A stretch of 50,450 bases of DNA from Gammaproteobacteria bacterium Ga0077536 (GTDB lineage: Bacteria; Pseudomonadota; Gammaproteobacteria; Ga0077536), in assembly GCA_001464935.1 (NCBI GenBank), contig LNEL01000023.1, forward strand, positions 1 to 50,450, given 5' to 3'. This document shows positions 23,523 through 32,301 of the stretch, one piece after another. The position numbers and the translations under genes are program-made. Under the pieces are notes generated by a model, which searched no databases, was not told the origin of the DNA, and saw only the letters and a program-made list of their open reading frames with translations. Position 1 is the stretch's first letter. Each line of letters starts with the position of its first letter.

Positions 23523-25424
23523 TCACACCATGTCTTCGTAGCGGTTCGGCAGATCGAGATCGACCGCCTGCGCAATGCCCGGCAGGCGCAGCGCGTGGGC
23601 GTCGATCTGGATGTCGGTTTCGTCGATCAGGTCGTCGCCGAAACGGTAGATCGGTTTCATCGGCCCGCGACAGCAGGCCTCGTCCCACGCGGCCGCCGCC
23701 GCGCGCGTCGTCTCCAGGCGGCCGAGATAGTCCTTGATCGCCGCCGCGCCATGGCGCTTTTCGATCATGCGGCGCGCGATCACGGGCGAGACGATGGCAC
23801 CCGTCGCATTGTTGCCGCCGAAGCCCTTCGAGTTCAGGAAACCGACTGCCACCTCGTCGCCGAGTTCGAGATCGGTCAGCCGGATGTCGAGCCGCTCGCG
23901 ATGCACGTCCGCGGCAATCGCCGGCGTGGTCTTGATGCCCGGCAGCAGCCCGTGATGGAACGCGCCGAGCGTGCTGATCAGCTGATCGGCGCTCGCCGGC
24001 GCCAGCGAGTGGCCGACGAAGGCCTTGATCGCGGTGACCGGCCAGTCGTGGATGTCGAAGGCCTTTGCCACCTCGTCGAAGATGCGCGATTCGGTGACGC
24101 GGTTCTGCGGCGTGCTCGAGCCGTGGGCCTGGATGAAGCTGTGGTGGCGGACGGCCTGCTCGCCGAGCAGGCTGCGCATCGACGCCACTGCTTTCGCGAG
24201 CGTGATGTAGTTGCCGGGGCCGGGCGAGGAAATCGACTTCTTGAAGCCGTCCGCATTGACGAACACATCGGGCACTGCACCGTAGATCTCGGCGCCGAGT
24301 TCGAGTGCCAACGCGTCGTCGCACAGGACGAAATACTGGCCGGACTCGCCGAGCACGAAACCGCAGTTCTCGCCGAACGGGCGGCTCGCGCGGCGGTGAT
24401 TAGCGGTGGCGGCGCCATCGAGCCTGGCGAGCGCGTCATCGGTCGCGAGCGCGCTCATCGCGTTGTAACCCTCGATCACTTCGGGCACGAGCGGCGCTTC
24501 GGAATTGCCGACCACGGCGAGCCGCCGGCGACCGGACTGGATGTCCTCGACGGCGAGTCTCAGGTTGTACAGGAAGCTCGCGCAGGCGCCGGCAATCGCG
24601 CCCGTGCAGCCGACGTTGCCGAGCACATAGGCGTTGACGAAATCCGCCGGCATCGTGTTCAGGCCCAGCGGCAGCTGCTTCGAACTCACGCGGCCGCCGC
24701 GCAGCCGGGCCTGCAGCATGCCGCCGGCGCCGTGCTGGTCGAGCTGCGCCATGGCGCTCGACGCGTAGACCGAGATTTCGTCCGGTCGCAGTTTCGAAGT
24801 GATCGTGTCCCAGTCGATGCCGACGGATTTCGCGGCGTCCGAGGCCGCGATGATCGTCATCTGCAGGCCACGCGGATGAAAGCGCGACGGGTACAGCGCG
24901 GCAGGGTCGAAACCGGTCGGCAACTGGCCGGCGGACTGCACCGCGAGCCGGCGATGCGACTCGATGCGCATGTCGACGGGCGCGCTGATCTCGATCCGCG
25001 TGTGGCCGTCGGCGGTGCCCAGCACGCGCCAGCCGGCGGGCAGGGGCTCCGGCAGTTCGCTGGTACGCGTCGAAATCACGAGCGCCTGGCCCTGGTCCGG
25101 GCCGACTTCGAAATTGAGCTGGACCGACATCGCGTCGGGGTCGAAGTACTGTGGTTCGAGGCGACGGATCAGCGTCTGCTCGAGCACCTGCCGGTGGTAG
25201 CGCGTGGCGACTTCGGCGTCGCTGAGGCGCTCGCCGCCGGGCGTCACATACCCGCTGCCGTCGTGCCTGACGAGGCCCATCATGGCCGCGAGGGCGCGCA
25301 CGGTGTGGTCGCGGGCGGCAGCCGGGAGGTTTTCCAGCACGGTGCGGCGGTAGGCGTGGAAGCCGGACGAGCGCCCTGCGGAACTGATCCCGCCGAAGCC
25401 GATGATTACGGGGAGCTTGGTCAT
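23523..25424 (-). CDS. Beta-ketoacyl synthase family protein (large, 633 aa)
   Basis: A thiolase-fold condensing enzyme. Catalytic residues fit a ketosynthase: Cys281 in GACASFLYNL, His434 in QAHGSSTPQN and Lys467/His472 in KAFVGHSLAPASADQL. It is much longer than FabB/FabF (about 410 residues), owing to an N-terminal extension of about 200 residues before the nucleophile half and a C-terminal segment. No acyltransferase or ACP domain is seen. The start at ATG 25424 opens with MTKLPVIIGFGG, which looks native. It leads an operon with two thioesterases and is divergent from an AraC-type regulator. It may extend acyl-ACP/CoA in a dedicated lipid or polyketide route; the pathway is inference. 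Confidence 0.85.
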   Translation of the reverse strand: MTKLPVIIGFGGISSAGRSSGFHAYRRTVLENLPAAARDHTVRALAAMMGLVRHDGSGYVTPGGERLSDAEVATRYHRQVLEQTLIRRLEPQYFDPDAMSVQLNFEVGPDQGQALVISTRTSELPEPLPAGWRVLGTADGHTRIEISAPVDMRIESHRRLAVQSAGQLPTGFDPAALYPSRFHPRGLQMTIIAASDAAKSVGIDWDTITSKLRPDEISVYASSAMAQLDQHGAGGMLQARLRGGRVSSKQLPLGLNTMPADFVNAYVLGNVGCTGAIAGACASFLYNLRLAVEDIQSGRRRLAVVGNSEAPLVPEVIEGYNAMSALATDDALARLDGAATANHRRASRPFGENCGFVLGESGQYFVLCDDALALELGAEIYGAVPDVFVNADGFKKSISSPGPGNYITLAKAVASMRSLLGEQAVRHHSFIQAHGSSTPQNRVTESRIFDEVAKAFDIHDWPVTAIKAFVGHSLAPASADQLISTLGAFHHGLLPGIKTTPAIAADVHRERLDIRLTDLELGDEVAVGFLNSKGFGGNNATGAIVSPVIARRMIEKRHGAAAIKDYLGRLETTRAAAAAWDEACCRGPMKPIYRFGDDLIDETDIQIDAHALRLPGIAQAVDLDLPNRYEDMV

Positions 25425-25537
25425 GCGGGCCTCGGCGCGATGGGAATGGGCGGCAGTGTACTGCGCTGCACGCGGATCGAGGCCGGCATTCACGCCAAAA
25501 GATTGGCCATTTCCGTCAATCGGACTACGCTGCCCGG

Positions 25538-26527
25538 ATGCGCCTTGCATTCGTCCTCACCGATCACATGCTCGCCGCGAGCAGTCTGCTGCCGATCGAG
25601 ATGTGGCGGGCCGGCGCCGAGACGCTGGTCGGGCGGCGGGGTGACCGCCTGCCGGTCGACATCGTCACGCTGTCGAGCGACGGCCGCGCCGTCGCCACGC
25701 TGGCCGGTCTCGACCTCGCGCCGCAGGCCGCGATAGCCGGGTCGGGCCAGTTCGATGTCGTCTACCTGCCGGCGCTGTGGCGCAACCCGCGCCCGCAGAT
25801 CGCGCGCGACCGGGCGCTGCTGCCGTGGCTGACCGCCCAGGCCGGGGCCGGGGCGACGATCGCGGCCGTCGGCACCGGCTGCTGCTTTCTCGCCGAAGCG
25901 GGGCTGCTCGACGGCAAGGCCGCGACGACGCACTGGCACTACTTCGAGCGCTTCGCGCGCGACTATCCGGCCGTGCACCTGAAACGCCAGTACTTCATCA
26001 CCCAGGCCGGCCGGCTCTACTGCGCGGGCAGCGTGAACGCGCTGGCCGACGTGACGGTGCATCTGATCGAAGCGTTCTGCGGCCGCGAAGTCGCGAGCCA
26101 CGTCGAGCGCAATTTCTCGCACGAGATTCGCCGACCCTACGATCAATACCGCTATCTCGAAGGCGACGAACTGCAGCACGCCGATGAATCAGTCATCAGC
26201 GTGCAGTGGCGCATGCAGCGCGAACTTGCGCTGCCGCTGCGCATGGCCGATCTCGCGCGCGACGCCGGCATGAGCCCCCGCACCCTCGACCGCCGCTTCC
26301 GCGAAGCCACCGGCCTGTCGCCGCTCGCCTACCTGCAGAGCCTGCGCATCGCGGCGGCCAAGCAGATGCTCGAAGCGACGAACCTCACCGTCGCCGAAGT
26401 CGCGTTTCGCGTCGGCTATCACGACCAGGGCCACTTCGCCCGCGTCTTCACCCGCAGCATGACCATCGGGCCTGCGGAATATCGCCGCACGGTGCGCGCG
26501 AAGATGTTTTCATTGCGGGAGAGCTGA
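25538..26527 (+). CDS. GlxA-type regulator: DJ-1/PfpI domain plus AraC HTH
   Basis: A 329-residue transcription factor. Residues 1-190 form a DJ-1/PfpI-like domain with the nucleophile-elbow-like stretch GTGCCFLAEAG. Residues about 215-320 form the AraC/XylS DNA-binding domain, with two helix-turn-helix motifs (LRMADLARDAGMSPRTLDRR and LTVAEVAFRVGYHDQGHFAR). This matches the GlxA/FtrA architecture. It is divergent from the ketosynthase operon across 113 bases and probably regulates it. The inducer is unknown. The first ATG, at 25538, begins directly with the domain's first strand (MRLAFVLTD). Confidence 0.9.
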   Translation: MRLAFVLTDHMLAASSLLPIEMWRAGAETLVGRRGDRLPVDIVTLSSDGRAVATLAGLDLAPQAAIAGSGQFDVVYLPALWRNPRPQIARDRALLPWLTAQAGAGATIAAVGTGCCFLAEAGLLDGKAATTHWHYFERFARDYPAVHLKRQYFITQAGRLYCAGSVNALADVTVHLIEAFCGREVASHVERNFSHEIRRPYDQYRYLEGDELQHADESVISVQWRMQRELALPLRMADLARDAGMSPRTLDRRFREATGLSPLAYLQSLRIAAAKQMLEATNLTVAEVAFRVGYHDQGHFARVFTRSMTIGPAEYRRTVRAKMFSLRES

Positions 26528-26555
26528 GGTTCGGGTGCTGGCGGATGTGGGGATT

Positions 26556-26843
26556 GGCCACCGAGAACACCGAGAACACCGGGGGAAGAGGATAGACAAA
26601 TAGATCATGGGTCGTCGGCTGCTTGTGCGGGGGCTCTTCGCAGCCGGTGTGACGCACACTGAAGTCCTGGGTCAGGGACGTGTGGCTGGTCTCGGACCCG
26701 ACTCATCGGCTCGAGCGAACACCCGGCAGGGGCTCCGAGTGGCGACTGCTCCCTGCTGTCGCAACCTCGCGCCAGGCCGCGTGGTGATTGTCACCATGGC
26801 TCCTCGTCTCTTTCCAACCCGGTGTTCTCGGTGTTCTCGGTGG
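26556..26843. repeat. GAGAACAC inverted-repeat element, copy 2
   Basis: Left arm at 26556-26585 (GGCCACCGAGAACACCGAGA then ACACCGGGGG) and right arm at 26817-26843 in reverse complement, with about 230 bases between. The arms are near-identical to those at 11184-11353, but the inner sequence differs in length and content. It fills most of the 406-base gap between the AraC-type and MetY genes; nothing else is recognised there. Confidence 0.75.
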
Positions 26844-26933
26844 CAAATCACGGCCTCCGCCCCCGGCTCGCCAAGCCCGGCACAAGCCGGCGCGATTGCA
26901 TTACCATGGCGCCACTTCAGAGGAGAGCGCTAC

Positions 26934-28226
26934 ATGAGTGGACCGCGTTATCTCGGGTTCGACACCCTCAGCCTGCATGCGGGCCAGCGGCCGGATCCGG
27001 CCACGGGCAGTCGGGCCACGCCGATTTATCAGACCACCTCGTTCGTGTTCGACGATGCGGCGCGCGCGTCCGGCCTGTTTTCCGTGGGGCGGGCGGGCTA
27101 CGTGTACTCGCGCATCGCGAACCCGACCGTCAGCGTGCTCGAAGAGCGTGTCGCGGCGCTCGAAGGCGGCGTCGGCGCGGTGGCGACGGCGAGCGGCATG
27201 GCAGCCATTCATGTCGCGATTTCCACGCTCGTCGGCGCCGGCTCGCACATCGTCTCCTCGCGTGCGCTCTACGGCGGCACGCACAACCTGCTGGCCTACA
27301 CATTGCCGCGCTTCGGCGTCGAGACGACCTTCGTCGATCCGCGCGATCCGCAGGCGTTCGCGCGGGCCATCCGCCCGGAGACCAAACTCGTCTACGCCGA
27401 AACCGTCGGCAACCCGCGCGGTGAAGTGCTCGACATCGAAGCGGTCGCGAACATCGCGCATGCGGCCGGCGTGCCGCTCGTGATCGACGCCACGCTGACG
27501 ACGCCGTGGCTGATGAAGCCCATCGACCATGGCGCCGACATCGTCGTGCACTCGCTGACGAAGTTCATTGGCGGCCACGGCATCGCGATCGGCGGCGCGG
27601 TCGTCGACGGCGGGCAGTTCGACTGGGAAGGCTCGGGCCGCTTTCCGCAGTTGACCGATCGCGACATGGGCCTTAACGAGCTCGATTTCGCCGAGGATTT
27701 CGGCCCGTCCGCGTACATCATGCGCGTGCGTCTCGAAGGCCTGCGCGACTTCGGCGCGAGCTTGAGTCCGACGAACGCGTTCCATCTGCTGCAAGGCCTC
27801 GAGACCCTGCCGTTGCGGATGCGTCGTCACTGCGACAACGCGCAGCAGGTTGCCGAGTTCCTGGGCGCGCAGCCGGCGGTTGAGCAGGTGACCTACGCAG
27901 GCCTGCCGAATCATCCGGATTACGCGCTCGCGCAGCGTTTGATGCCGAAGGGCTGCGGCGCGGTGTTCAGCTTCGTGCTGAAGGGCGGGCGCGCCGCTGG
28001 ACGCAAGTTCATCGATGCGCTGCAGGTGTTCTCGCACCTCGCGAATGTCGGCGATGCGAAGTCGCTGGTCATTCACCCGGCGAGCACCACGCATGCGCGG
28101 CTCGACGCCGACGCGCTCGCGCGCGCCGGTGTTTCCGAAGGCCTGGTGCGGCTGTCGATCGGTCTCGAGGATCCGCAGGACCTCCTCGACGATCTCGTCC
28201 GCGCCCTCAACGTTTCGCAGAAATAG
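26934..28226 (+). CDS. metY: O-acetylhomoserine (thiol)-lyase family protein
   Basis: A 430-residue PLP enzyme of the Cys/Met-metabolism fold type I family. The Schiff-base lysine is K210 in VVHSLTKFIGGHG and the pyridine-binding Asp is D185 in LVIDATL. The N-terminal LSLHAGQRPDPATGSRATPIYQTTSF is the signature of O-acetylhomoserine sulfhydrylases and their larger-than-usual length class (about 430 residues). It makes homocysteine from O-acetylhomoserine and sulfide (direct sulfhydrylation). A GAGGAGA ribosome site precedes ATG 26934. It is followed after 9 bases by an alpha/beta hydrolase on the same strand. Confidence 0.9.
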   Translation: MSGPRYLGFDTLSLHAGQRPDPATGSRATPIYQTTSFVFDDAARASGLFSVGRAGYVYSRIANPTVSVLEERVAALEGGVGAVATASGMAAIHVAISTLVGAGSHIVSSRALYGGTHNLLAYTLPRFGVETTFVDPRDPQAFARAIRPETKLVYAETVGNPRGEVLDIEAVANIAHAAGVPLVIDATLTTPWLMKPIDHGADIVVHSLTKFIGGHGIAIGGAVVDGGQFDWEGSGRFPQLTDRDMGLNELDFAEDFGPSAYIMRVRLEGLRDFGASLSPTNAFHLLQGLETLPLRMRRHCDNAQQVAEFLGAQPAVEQVTYAGLPNHPDYALAQRLMPKGCGAVFSFVLKGGRAAGRKFIDALQVFSHLANVGDAKSLVIHPASTTHARLDADALARAGVSEGLVRLSIGLEDPQDLLDDLVRALNVSQK

Positions 28227-28235
28227 GCGGCCGTC

Positions 28236-29030
28236 ATGGAAATCGTCTACCAGGGCAAGACCACCTACGTACAGACCGCGGGCTACGGTCTCGATCCCGC
28301 GAAGCCCACCGTGTGCTTCGTGCACGGCGCGGGCATGGATCACGCGGTGTGGACGCTGTTCGTGCGTCACTTCTCGCGCAACGGCTACAACGCGATTGCG
28401 CCCGATCTCCGCGGGCACGGCCGCTCGGCCGGCGAGCCGCTGACGACCATCGAAGCCTGCGCGCAGTGGCTGCTCGGGCTGTTCGACGCCCTGAAGCTCG
28501 GCCCGGTCGCCGTCGCCGGCCACAGCATGGGGTCGCTCGTTGCGCTGCAGGCCGCGGCCGACGGCGGCGAGCGCATCCGCGCGCTCGGCCTGCTCGGCTT
28601 CGGGTACCCGATGGCGGTCGGCGCACCGCTGCTCGACGCGGCACGCGCGAACGATCACGTCGCGGTCGACATGATGACGATCTGGGGCCATGACTTCGGC
28701 GCACAGATCGGCGGCCACCAGATACCGGGGCTTTCGATCATCAACGTCACGAAGCGTCGCCTCGAAGCGGCGCGACCCGGCGTCATCTACGCCGACCTGA
28801 ACGCCTGCCACACTTATGCCGGCGGCGCGGAAGCGGCAGCGAAGATTCAGTGCCCGGTCACCCTGATCCTCGGCGATCGCGATCGCATGACCCCGGTCCG
28901 CGGCGCCCGCGAATTCGCGAAGTCGTTCAGCCGCGCGAGCATCGAGATGATCCCCGCCTGCGGCCACGGCATGATGGAAGAGAAGCCGGAACAGACGCAC
29001 AAGGCGCTGGTGAAGGCGCTGGGCGTCTGA
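28236..29030 (+). CDS. Alpha/beta-fold hydrolase
   Basis: A 264-residue soluble alpha/beta hydrolase. The catalytic triad is visible: Ser97 in GHSMGS, Asp in LGDRDRMTP and His in ACGHGMM. The oxyanion region FVHGAGMDHAVW is typical. Family members include esterases, C-C hydrolases and haloperoxidase-like proteins; the sequence does not decide between them. It starts 9 bases after metY and is probably co-transcribed. As homoserine acetyltransferases also have this fold, I checked for that option, but length and motifs (GHSMGS rather than the longer MetX pattern) argue against it. Confidence 0.85.
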   Translation: MEIVYQGKTTYVQTAGYGLDPAKPTVCFVHGAGMDHAVWTLFVRHFSRNGYNAIAPDLRGHGRSAGEPLTTIEACAQWLLGLFDALKLGPVAVAGHSMGSLVALQAAADGGERIRALGLLGFGYPMAVGAPLLDAARANDHVAVDMMTIWGHDFGAQIGGHQIPGLSIINVTKRRLEAARPGVIYADLNACHTYAGGAEAAAKIQCPVTLILGDRDRMTPVRGAREFAKSFSRASIEMIPACGHGMMEEKPEQTHKALVKALGV

Positions 29031-29162
29031 ATAGCCGAGCGGTCAATCTCGAACGCTGGTCATGAAGTGCGGTGAAGATCCCGGCCCATCGCGTAAGTTG
29101 CTGTGAAAGAGAATTGTCGGGTGCTCTTCGGTAGCCCGTAGGCAGCGCGAGCATGGCCTCTC

Positions 29163-29314
29163 GTAGCCCGGATGCAGCAACGCGAAATCCGGGATGCGGC
29201 GGTGGCACGGCGATGAGCCGCGGCAACCTGTAACCGTCATGAGTGGTACGCGTGCCGGGGATGATCGCAGGCGCCTCCGCGACCCCGGATTGCACTGCGT
29301 TTCATCCGGGCTAC
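29163..29314. repeat. 152-bp REP doublet, copy 1
   Basis: Two inverted GTAG-headed REP units (CCCGGAT/ATCCGGG type stems) around a 90-base directional core. It is the left member of a direct-repeat pair flanking the RAYT gene; the right one is at 30010-30161. By hand alignment the two differ at about 20 of 152 positions. The remaining bases from 29315 to the RAYT start hold no recognised feature. Confidence 0.85.
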
Positions 29315-29518
29315 GGGATCGGGAACGCTCGGTCTATGCTGTTGCTACCCGGGGGCAGAGGAGCGCAACCCCGGCTCTGCGCTGCCATCGCGACTGCCCC
29401 CATGGTTCAGACCACACAGCGTTTGCCCGCGTTGATTTGCACTCAGCGATTCAGCACCAGGCAATGCGGCTTCGCCCCGGCGGCATGGGCTGGTGACTGG
29501 TGGACAGCCGGCGCCAGA

Positions 29519-30013
29519 ATGTCGGCCATGGTGCAGTATCGACGCGCACGATTGAGTGGCGGCATTTACTTTCTGACAGCTGCGCTCGATGAGCGTGGAT
29601 CGACACTGCTGGTCGACCATGTCACCACCCTGCGTCTGGCGTTCCGGCTTTCGATACAGCGACGGCCGTTTCGGATTGATGCCGTGTGCATCCTGCCTGA
29701 TCACATGCACCTGCTGATGACGCTCCCGCCCGGCGACGCCGATTTCTCGGGACGTATGCGGCTGATCAAGGCCGGCTTCACGCGCCTGTTGAAGCGCCGT
29801 GGCGTGCGCCTACGCATCAACGACAGGGGTGAACATGCGCTGTGGCAGCGGCGATTCTGGGAACACCTCATCCGGGATGACGACGACTACGCGCGTCACG
29901 TCGACTACATCCATTACAACCCGGTCAAGCATCGGTTGGTGACGAACCCCGCCGATTGGCCATGGTCTTCGTATCATCGATTCGTACGCAATGGCGGCTG
30001 TCCACTGTCGTAG
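29519..30013 (+). CDS. REP-associated tyrosine transposase (RAYT)
   Basis: A 164-residue Y1 (HUH-type) transposase domain protein. The metal-binding HMH is at residues 62-64 (LPDHMHLLMTLP). The conserved C-terminal half has HALWQRRFWEHLIRD, then HVDYIHYNPVKH with the catalytic Tyr, then DWPWSSYHRF. RAYTs act on REP palindromes headed by GTAG, exactly the repeat spread through this window. The gene lies between two direct copies of the 152-bp REP element, and its TAG stop codon is part of the GTAG of the right copy. Start is ATG 29519 or ATG 29528. It is probably intact: no frameshift is seen and all motifs are present. Confidence 0.92.
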   Translation: MSAMVQYRRARLSGGIYFLTAALDERGSTLLVDHVTTLRLAFRLSIQRRPFRIDAVCILPDHMHLLMTLPPGDADFSGRMRLIKAGFTRLLKRRGVRLRINDRGEHALWQRRFWEHLIRDDDDYARHVDYIHYNPVKHRLVTNPADWPWSSYHRFVRNGGCPLS

Positions 30014-30161
30014 CCCGGATGCAGCCACGCGAAGTCCGGGATCGGGCGCTGGCACGGCGATGAGCCGCGGCGACCTGTGGCTGACATGCGTGGTGGGCGT
30101 GCCGGGGATGATCGCGGTCGCCTCCGCGATCCCGGATTTCGCTGCGCTTCATCCGGGCTAC
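30010..30161. repeat. 152-bp REP doublet, copy 2
   Basis: Direct repeat of the element at 29163-29314 on the other side of the RAYT gene. The left unit starts inside the last codons of the RAYT, so the transposase end and the REP overlap by 4 bases. The right unit ends 23 bases before the stop of the methyltransferase gene. Confidence 0.85.
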
Positions 30162-30184
30162 GGGATGGCGGTGCCCGGGTCGCG

Positions 30185-30991
30185 CTACTGCCCCGGCTTG
30201 ATCCCCATCGCCGAATGATCATCGAGGCGCGTCAGCAGCATGTGCACACCGTGCGCGGCGAGGTATTCGTCGATCGCTTTCTTCTGCCCGAGCCAGCGGA
30301 AGTAGTCGTCGATCAGAAAGACGCCGCCGGCGGCGAGTTTGGGCCAGAGATATTCCATCTCGGCCTTCGTCGACTCGTACAGGTTCGTGTCGAGGCGCAG
30401 CAGCGCGATGCTCGCGCAGTCGTTCGATGGCAGCGTGTCCTGCACGAAGCCTTCGATGAACAGCAGGCGGTCGGCCGGGTAGCCGGTGTGTTCGAGGTTG
30501 CGGCGGACGTCCGGCAGCGGGTAGTTGTGCCAGGTGCACTGGCCGTCCTTCATCTTGCGCTCGTATTTGCGTTTCGCCGGCTTGCCGAACACGCTGACGT
30601 CCTCATCCGTCGGCATCGCCATGCCGCGGTAGGTGTCGTAGAGGAAGATGCGGCGCTCGCGGCTGCCGAGTTCGAGCAGGGTCCACGCGGCGGCCATCAT
30701 GCTGCCGCCCGCGCCGACGCCGCATTCGACGATGTCGCCCGGAATGCCGGCCGCCTCGATGTAACGCACGGCGTATTCGAGGTTCACCACGCGCTCCTGC
30801 GTGGTCATCGTGTACGGCGACACGCGGTCCCACAGGTCGCGGGTGAAGGGCCCGAAATCCTGCGGATATTTCGGCGGCAGTTCACGCACGCCGCTCGGCG
30901 CCATCAGTTTGCGATACGCCTTGCCGCTCTCGCGGACGAGGTTGGTGCGCACGATGCCGAGTTGCGTCGACAGTTTGTCCAGTAATCCCAT
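30185..30991 (-). CDS. TylF/MycF-type class I SAM-dependent methyltransferase
   Basis: A 268-residue methyltransferase of the TylF family, whose known members O-methylate sugars of macrolides; bacterial genomic members often methylate glycans. The SAM-binding region is IVECGVGAGGSMMAA (about residues 87-101), with YDTYRGM after it. Later come LRLDTNLYEST and FLIDDYFRW; the Asp residues bind Mg2+ and assist catalysis. It is divergent from an O-antigen ligase gene across 77 bases, which supports a surface polysaccharide substrate. ATG 30991 is the natural start (MGLLDKLSTQLG). Confidence 0.85.
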   Translation of the reverse strand: MGLLDKLSTQLGIVRTNLVRESGKAYRKLMAPSGVRELPPKYPQDFGPFTRDLWDRVSPYTMTTQERVVNLEYAVRYIEAAGIPGDIVECGVGAGGSMMAAAWTLLELGSRERRIFLYDTYRGMAMPTDEDVSVFGKPAKRKYERKMKDGQCTWHNYPLPDVRRNLEHTGYPADRLLFIEGFVQDTLPSNDCASIALLRLDTNLYESTKAEMEYLWPKLAAGGVFLIDDYFRWLGQKKAIDEYLAAHGVHMLLTRLDDHSAMGIKPGQ

Positions 30992-31068
30992 CGCGGTCCG
31001 ATCTGTTGTGCTGTGTCACAATGGCGCGCATCACGCATGCCCGCCGCCGCGACTATTCAAGAACTCCC

Positions 31069-32298
31069 ATGAGCGCGAATCTCATCAAGCCCCAGCACAG
31101 CGCCGTGGCGTTGCTCGTCGTGCTGTCCTTCGCGCTGCTGACCACCGAACATCTCGTGCACTACGCGCTCGCGCTGCTGATGATCGGCGGGCTCGCGCTG
31201 GTCGTGCGCTCGCCACGCAGCCTGTGGGCGGACCCCGCGCTGCGCGCCTTCAGTCTGGCCTTCCTGTGCCTGTGGCTGCCAATGCTCGCGAGCCTGCCGG
31301 ACGCCGTGAACCCCGCCCACGCGCGCAAGACGACGTTGGCCTACCTGCACTTCTGGCCGGCGGGCCTGTGCATCGTGCTGGCCGCGCGCGAGCCGAGACT
31401 CAGACACTGGATCCTCTCTGCCGTGGCGCTGGTGATGGCGTTCTGGCTGGCGGACGCCCTGCTGCAACTCGCCACCGGCCGAGATCTGTTCGGCCATCCC
31501 CCGGTCGGCAGCATCCTGACCGGCGCATTCTATCCCAAGCAACGGCTCGGTTTGGTTCTCGCGGTGATGACGCCGGTGTACTTCATCGGCGTCGCCGCGC
31601 TGGCCCGTCGCTGGCCGCCGGCCTGGCTGTTGCTGCTGCCGCTGTTCCTCGTGATCGTGCTGTCGCTGAAGCGCACCGCGTGGATCATGCTCGCCGTGTC
31701 GCTCGCGGGCCTGTTGTGGTTCGCGTGTTCGCGGCGGCAGGGCGGCCTGTGCCGGGCGATGCTGGGCCTGTCCGCCGCGCTGGCGCTGCTGATCGGCGGG
31801 GCGCTGGCGGTCGACCCGGCGCTGCGCGCGCGGGTGTCGGAGACGGCCGGCATCGTCAGCGGCGATTTCGACACGATGGACCGCGCTTCGTCGTACCGCC
31901 TGACCTTGTGGCGCACGGGCTGGCGAATCTGGCAGGCGCACCCGTTCAACGGCGTCGGCCCGCGCGGGTATCGCTATGCGTATCCCGAGCACGCGCCGCC
32001 GGACGATTTCTGGCTGCTGCGCGGCAACGGACAAACCCATCCGCACCTGATGGCGCTGGAGGTCGGGGTCGAGACCGGCGTGCTCGGCCTCATCGGCTAC
32101 GCCGGCTTTCTGTGGCTGCTGCTCGGCCGCCTGCGCGCCGCGGTGGACGAAACCCAGGCCGCGTGGGGAATTGGCGCACTGGCCGCCGCCTTTCCGCTGA
32201 ACGCGCATCTCGCGCTCTACGGTTCCTACTGGTCGACGATCGTCTGGCTGCTGACGGCGCTGGCGTTCGCCACGGCGCCGAACCGGCACCCGCCCTGA
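31069..32298 (+). CDS. O-antigen ligase family protein (WaaL/Wzy_C)
   Basis: A 409-residue polytopic membrane protein with roughly ten hydrophobic segments. The Wzy_C hallmark is a large periplasmic loop with HPFNGVGPRGYRYAYPEH and NGQTHPHLMALEVGVETG; the His in THPHL and upstream Arg residues are the expected catalytic positions. It transfers lipid-linked polysaccharide to lipid A core, or polymerises it; the two functions are not separable from sequence. ATG 31069 is chosen because upstream in-frame ATGs (31006, 31021) add a basic, non-membrane leader. It converges with ybiB, with 3 bases between the stops. Confidence 0.85.
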   Translation: MSANLIKPQHSAVALLVVLSFALLTTEHLVHYALALLMIGGLALVVRSPRSLWADPALRAFSLAFLCLWLPMLASLPDAVNPAHARKTTLAYLHFWPAGLCIVLAAREPRLRHWILSAVALVMAFWLADALLQLATGRDLFGHPPVGSILTGAFYPKQRLGLVLAVMTPVYFIGVAALARRWPPAWLLLLPLFLVIVLSLKRTAWIMLAVSLAGLLWFACSRRQGGLCRAMLGLSAALALLIGGALAVDPALRARVSETAGIVSGDFDTMDRASSYRLTLWRTGWRIWQAHPFNGVGPRGYRYAYPEHAPPDDFWLLRGNGQTHPHLMALEVGVETGVLGLIGYAGFLWLLLGRLRAAVDETQAAWGIGALAAAFPLNAHLALYGSYWSTIVWLLTALAFATAPNRHPP

Positions 32299-32301
32299 GC
32301 G

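Noticed and set aside
26607..26933. In-frame upstream extension of metY
   Set aside because: The extension runs through the GAGAACAC repeat; ATG 26934 has a good ribosome site and the family N-terminus.
28236..29030. Homoserine O-acetyltransferase (MetX) next to metY
   Set aside because: The protein is about 100 residues too short and lacks MetX-specific motifs around the nucleophile; it is a generic alpha/beta hydrolase.
31006..31021. TTGTG-N6-CACAA palindrome between the methyltransferase and O-antigen ligase genes
   Set aside because: Only 5-bp arms and no linked regulator; too short to call an operator.
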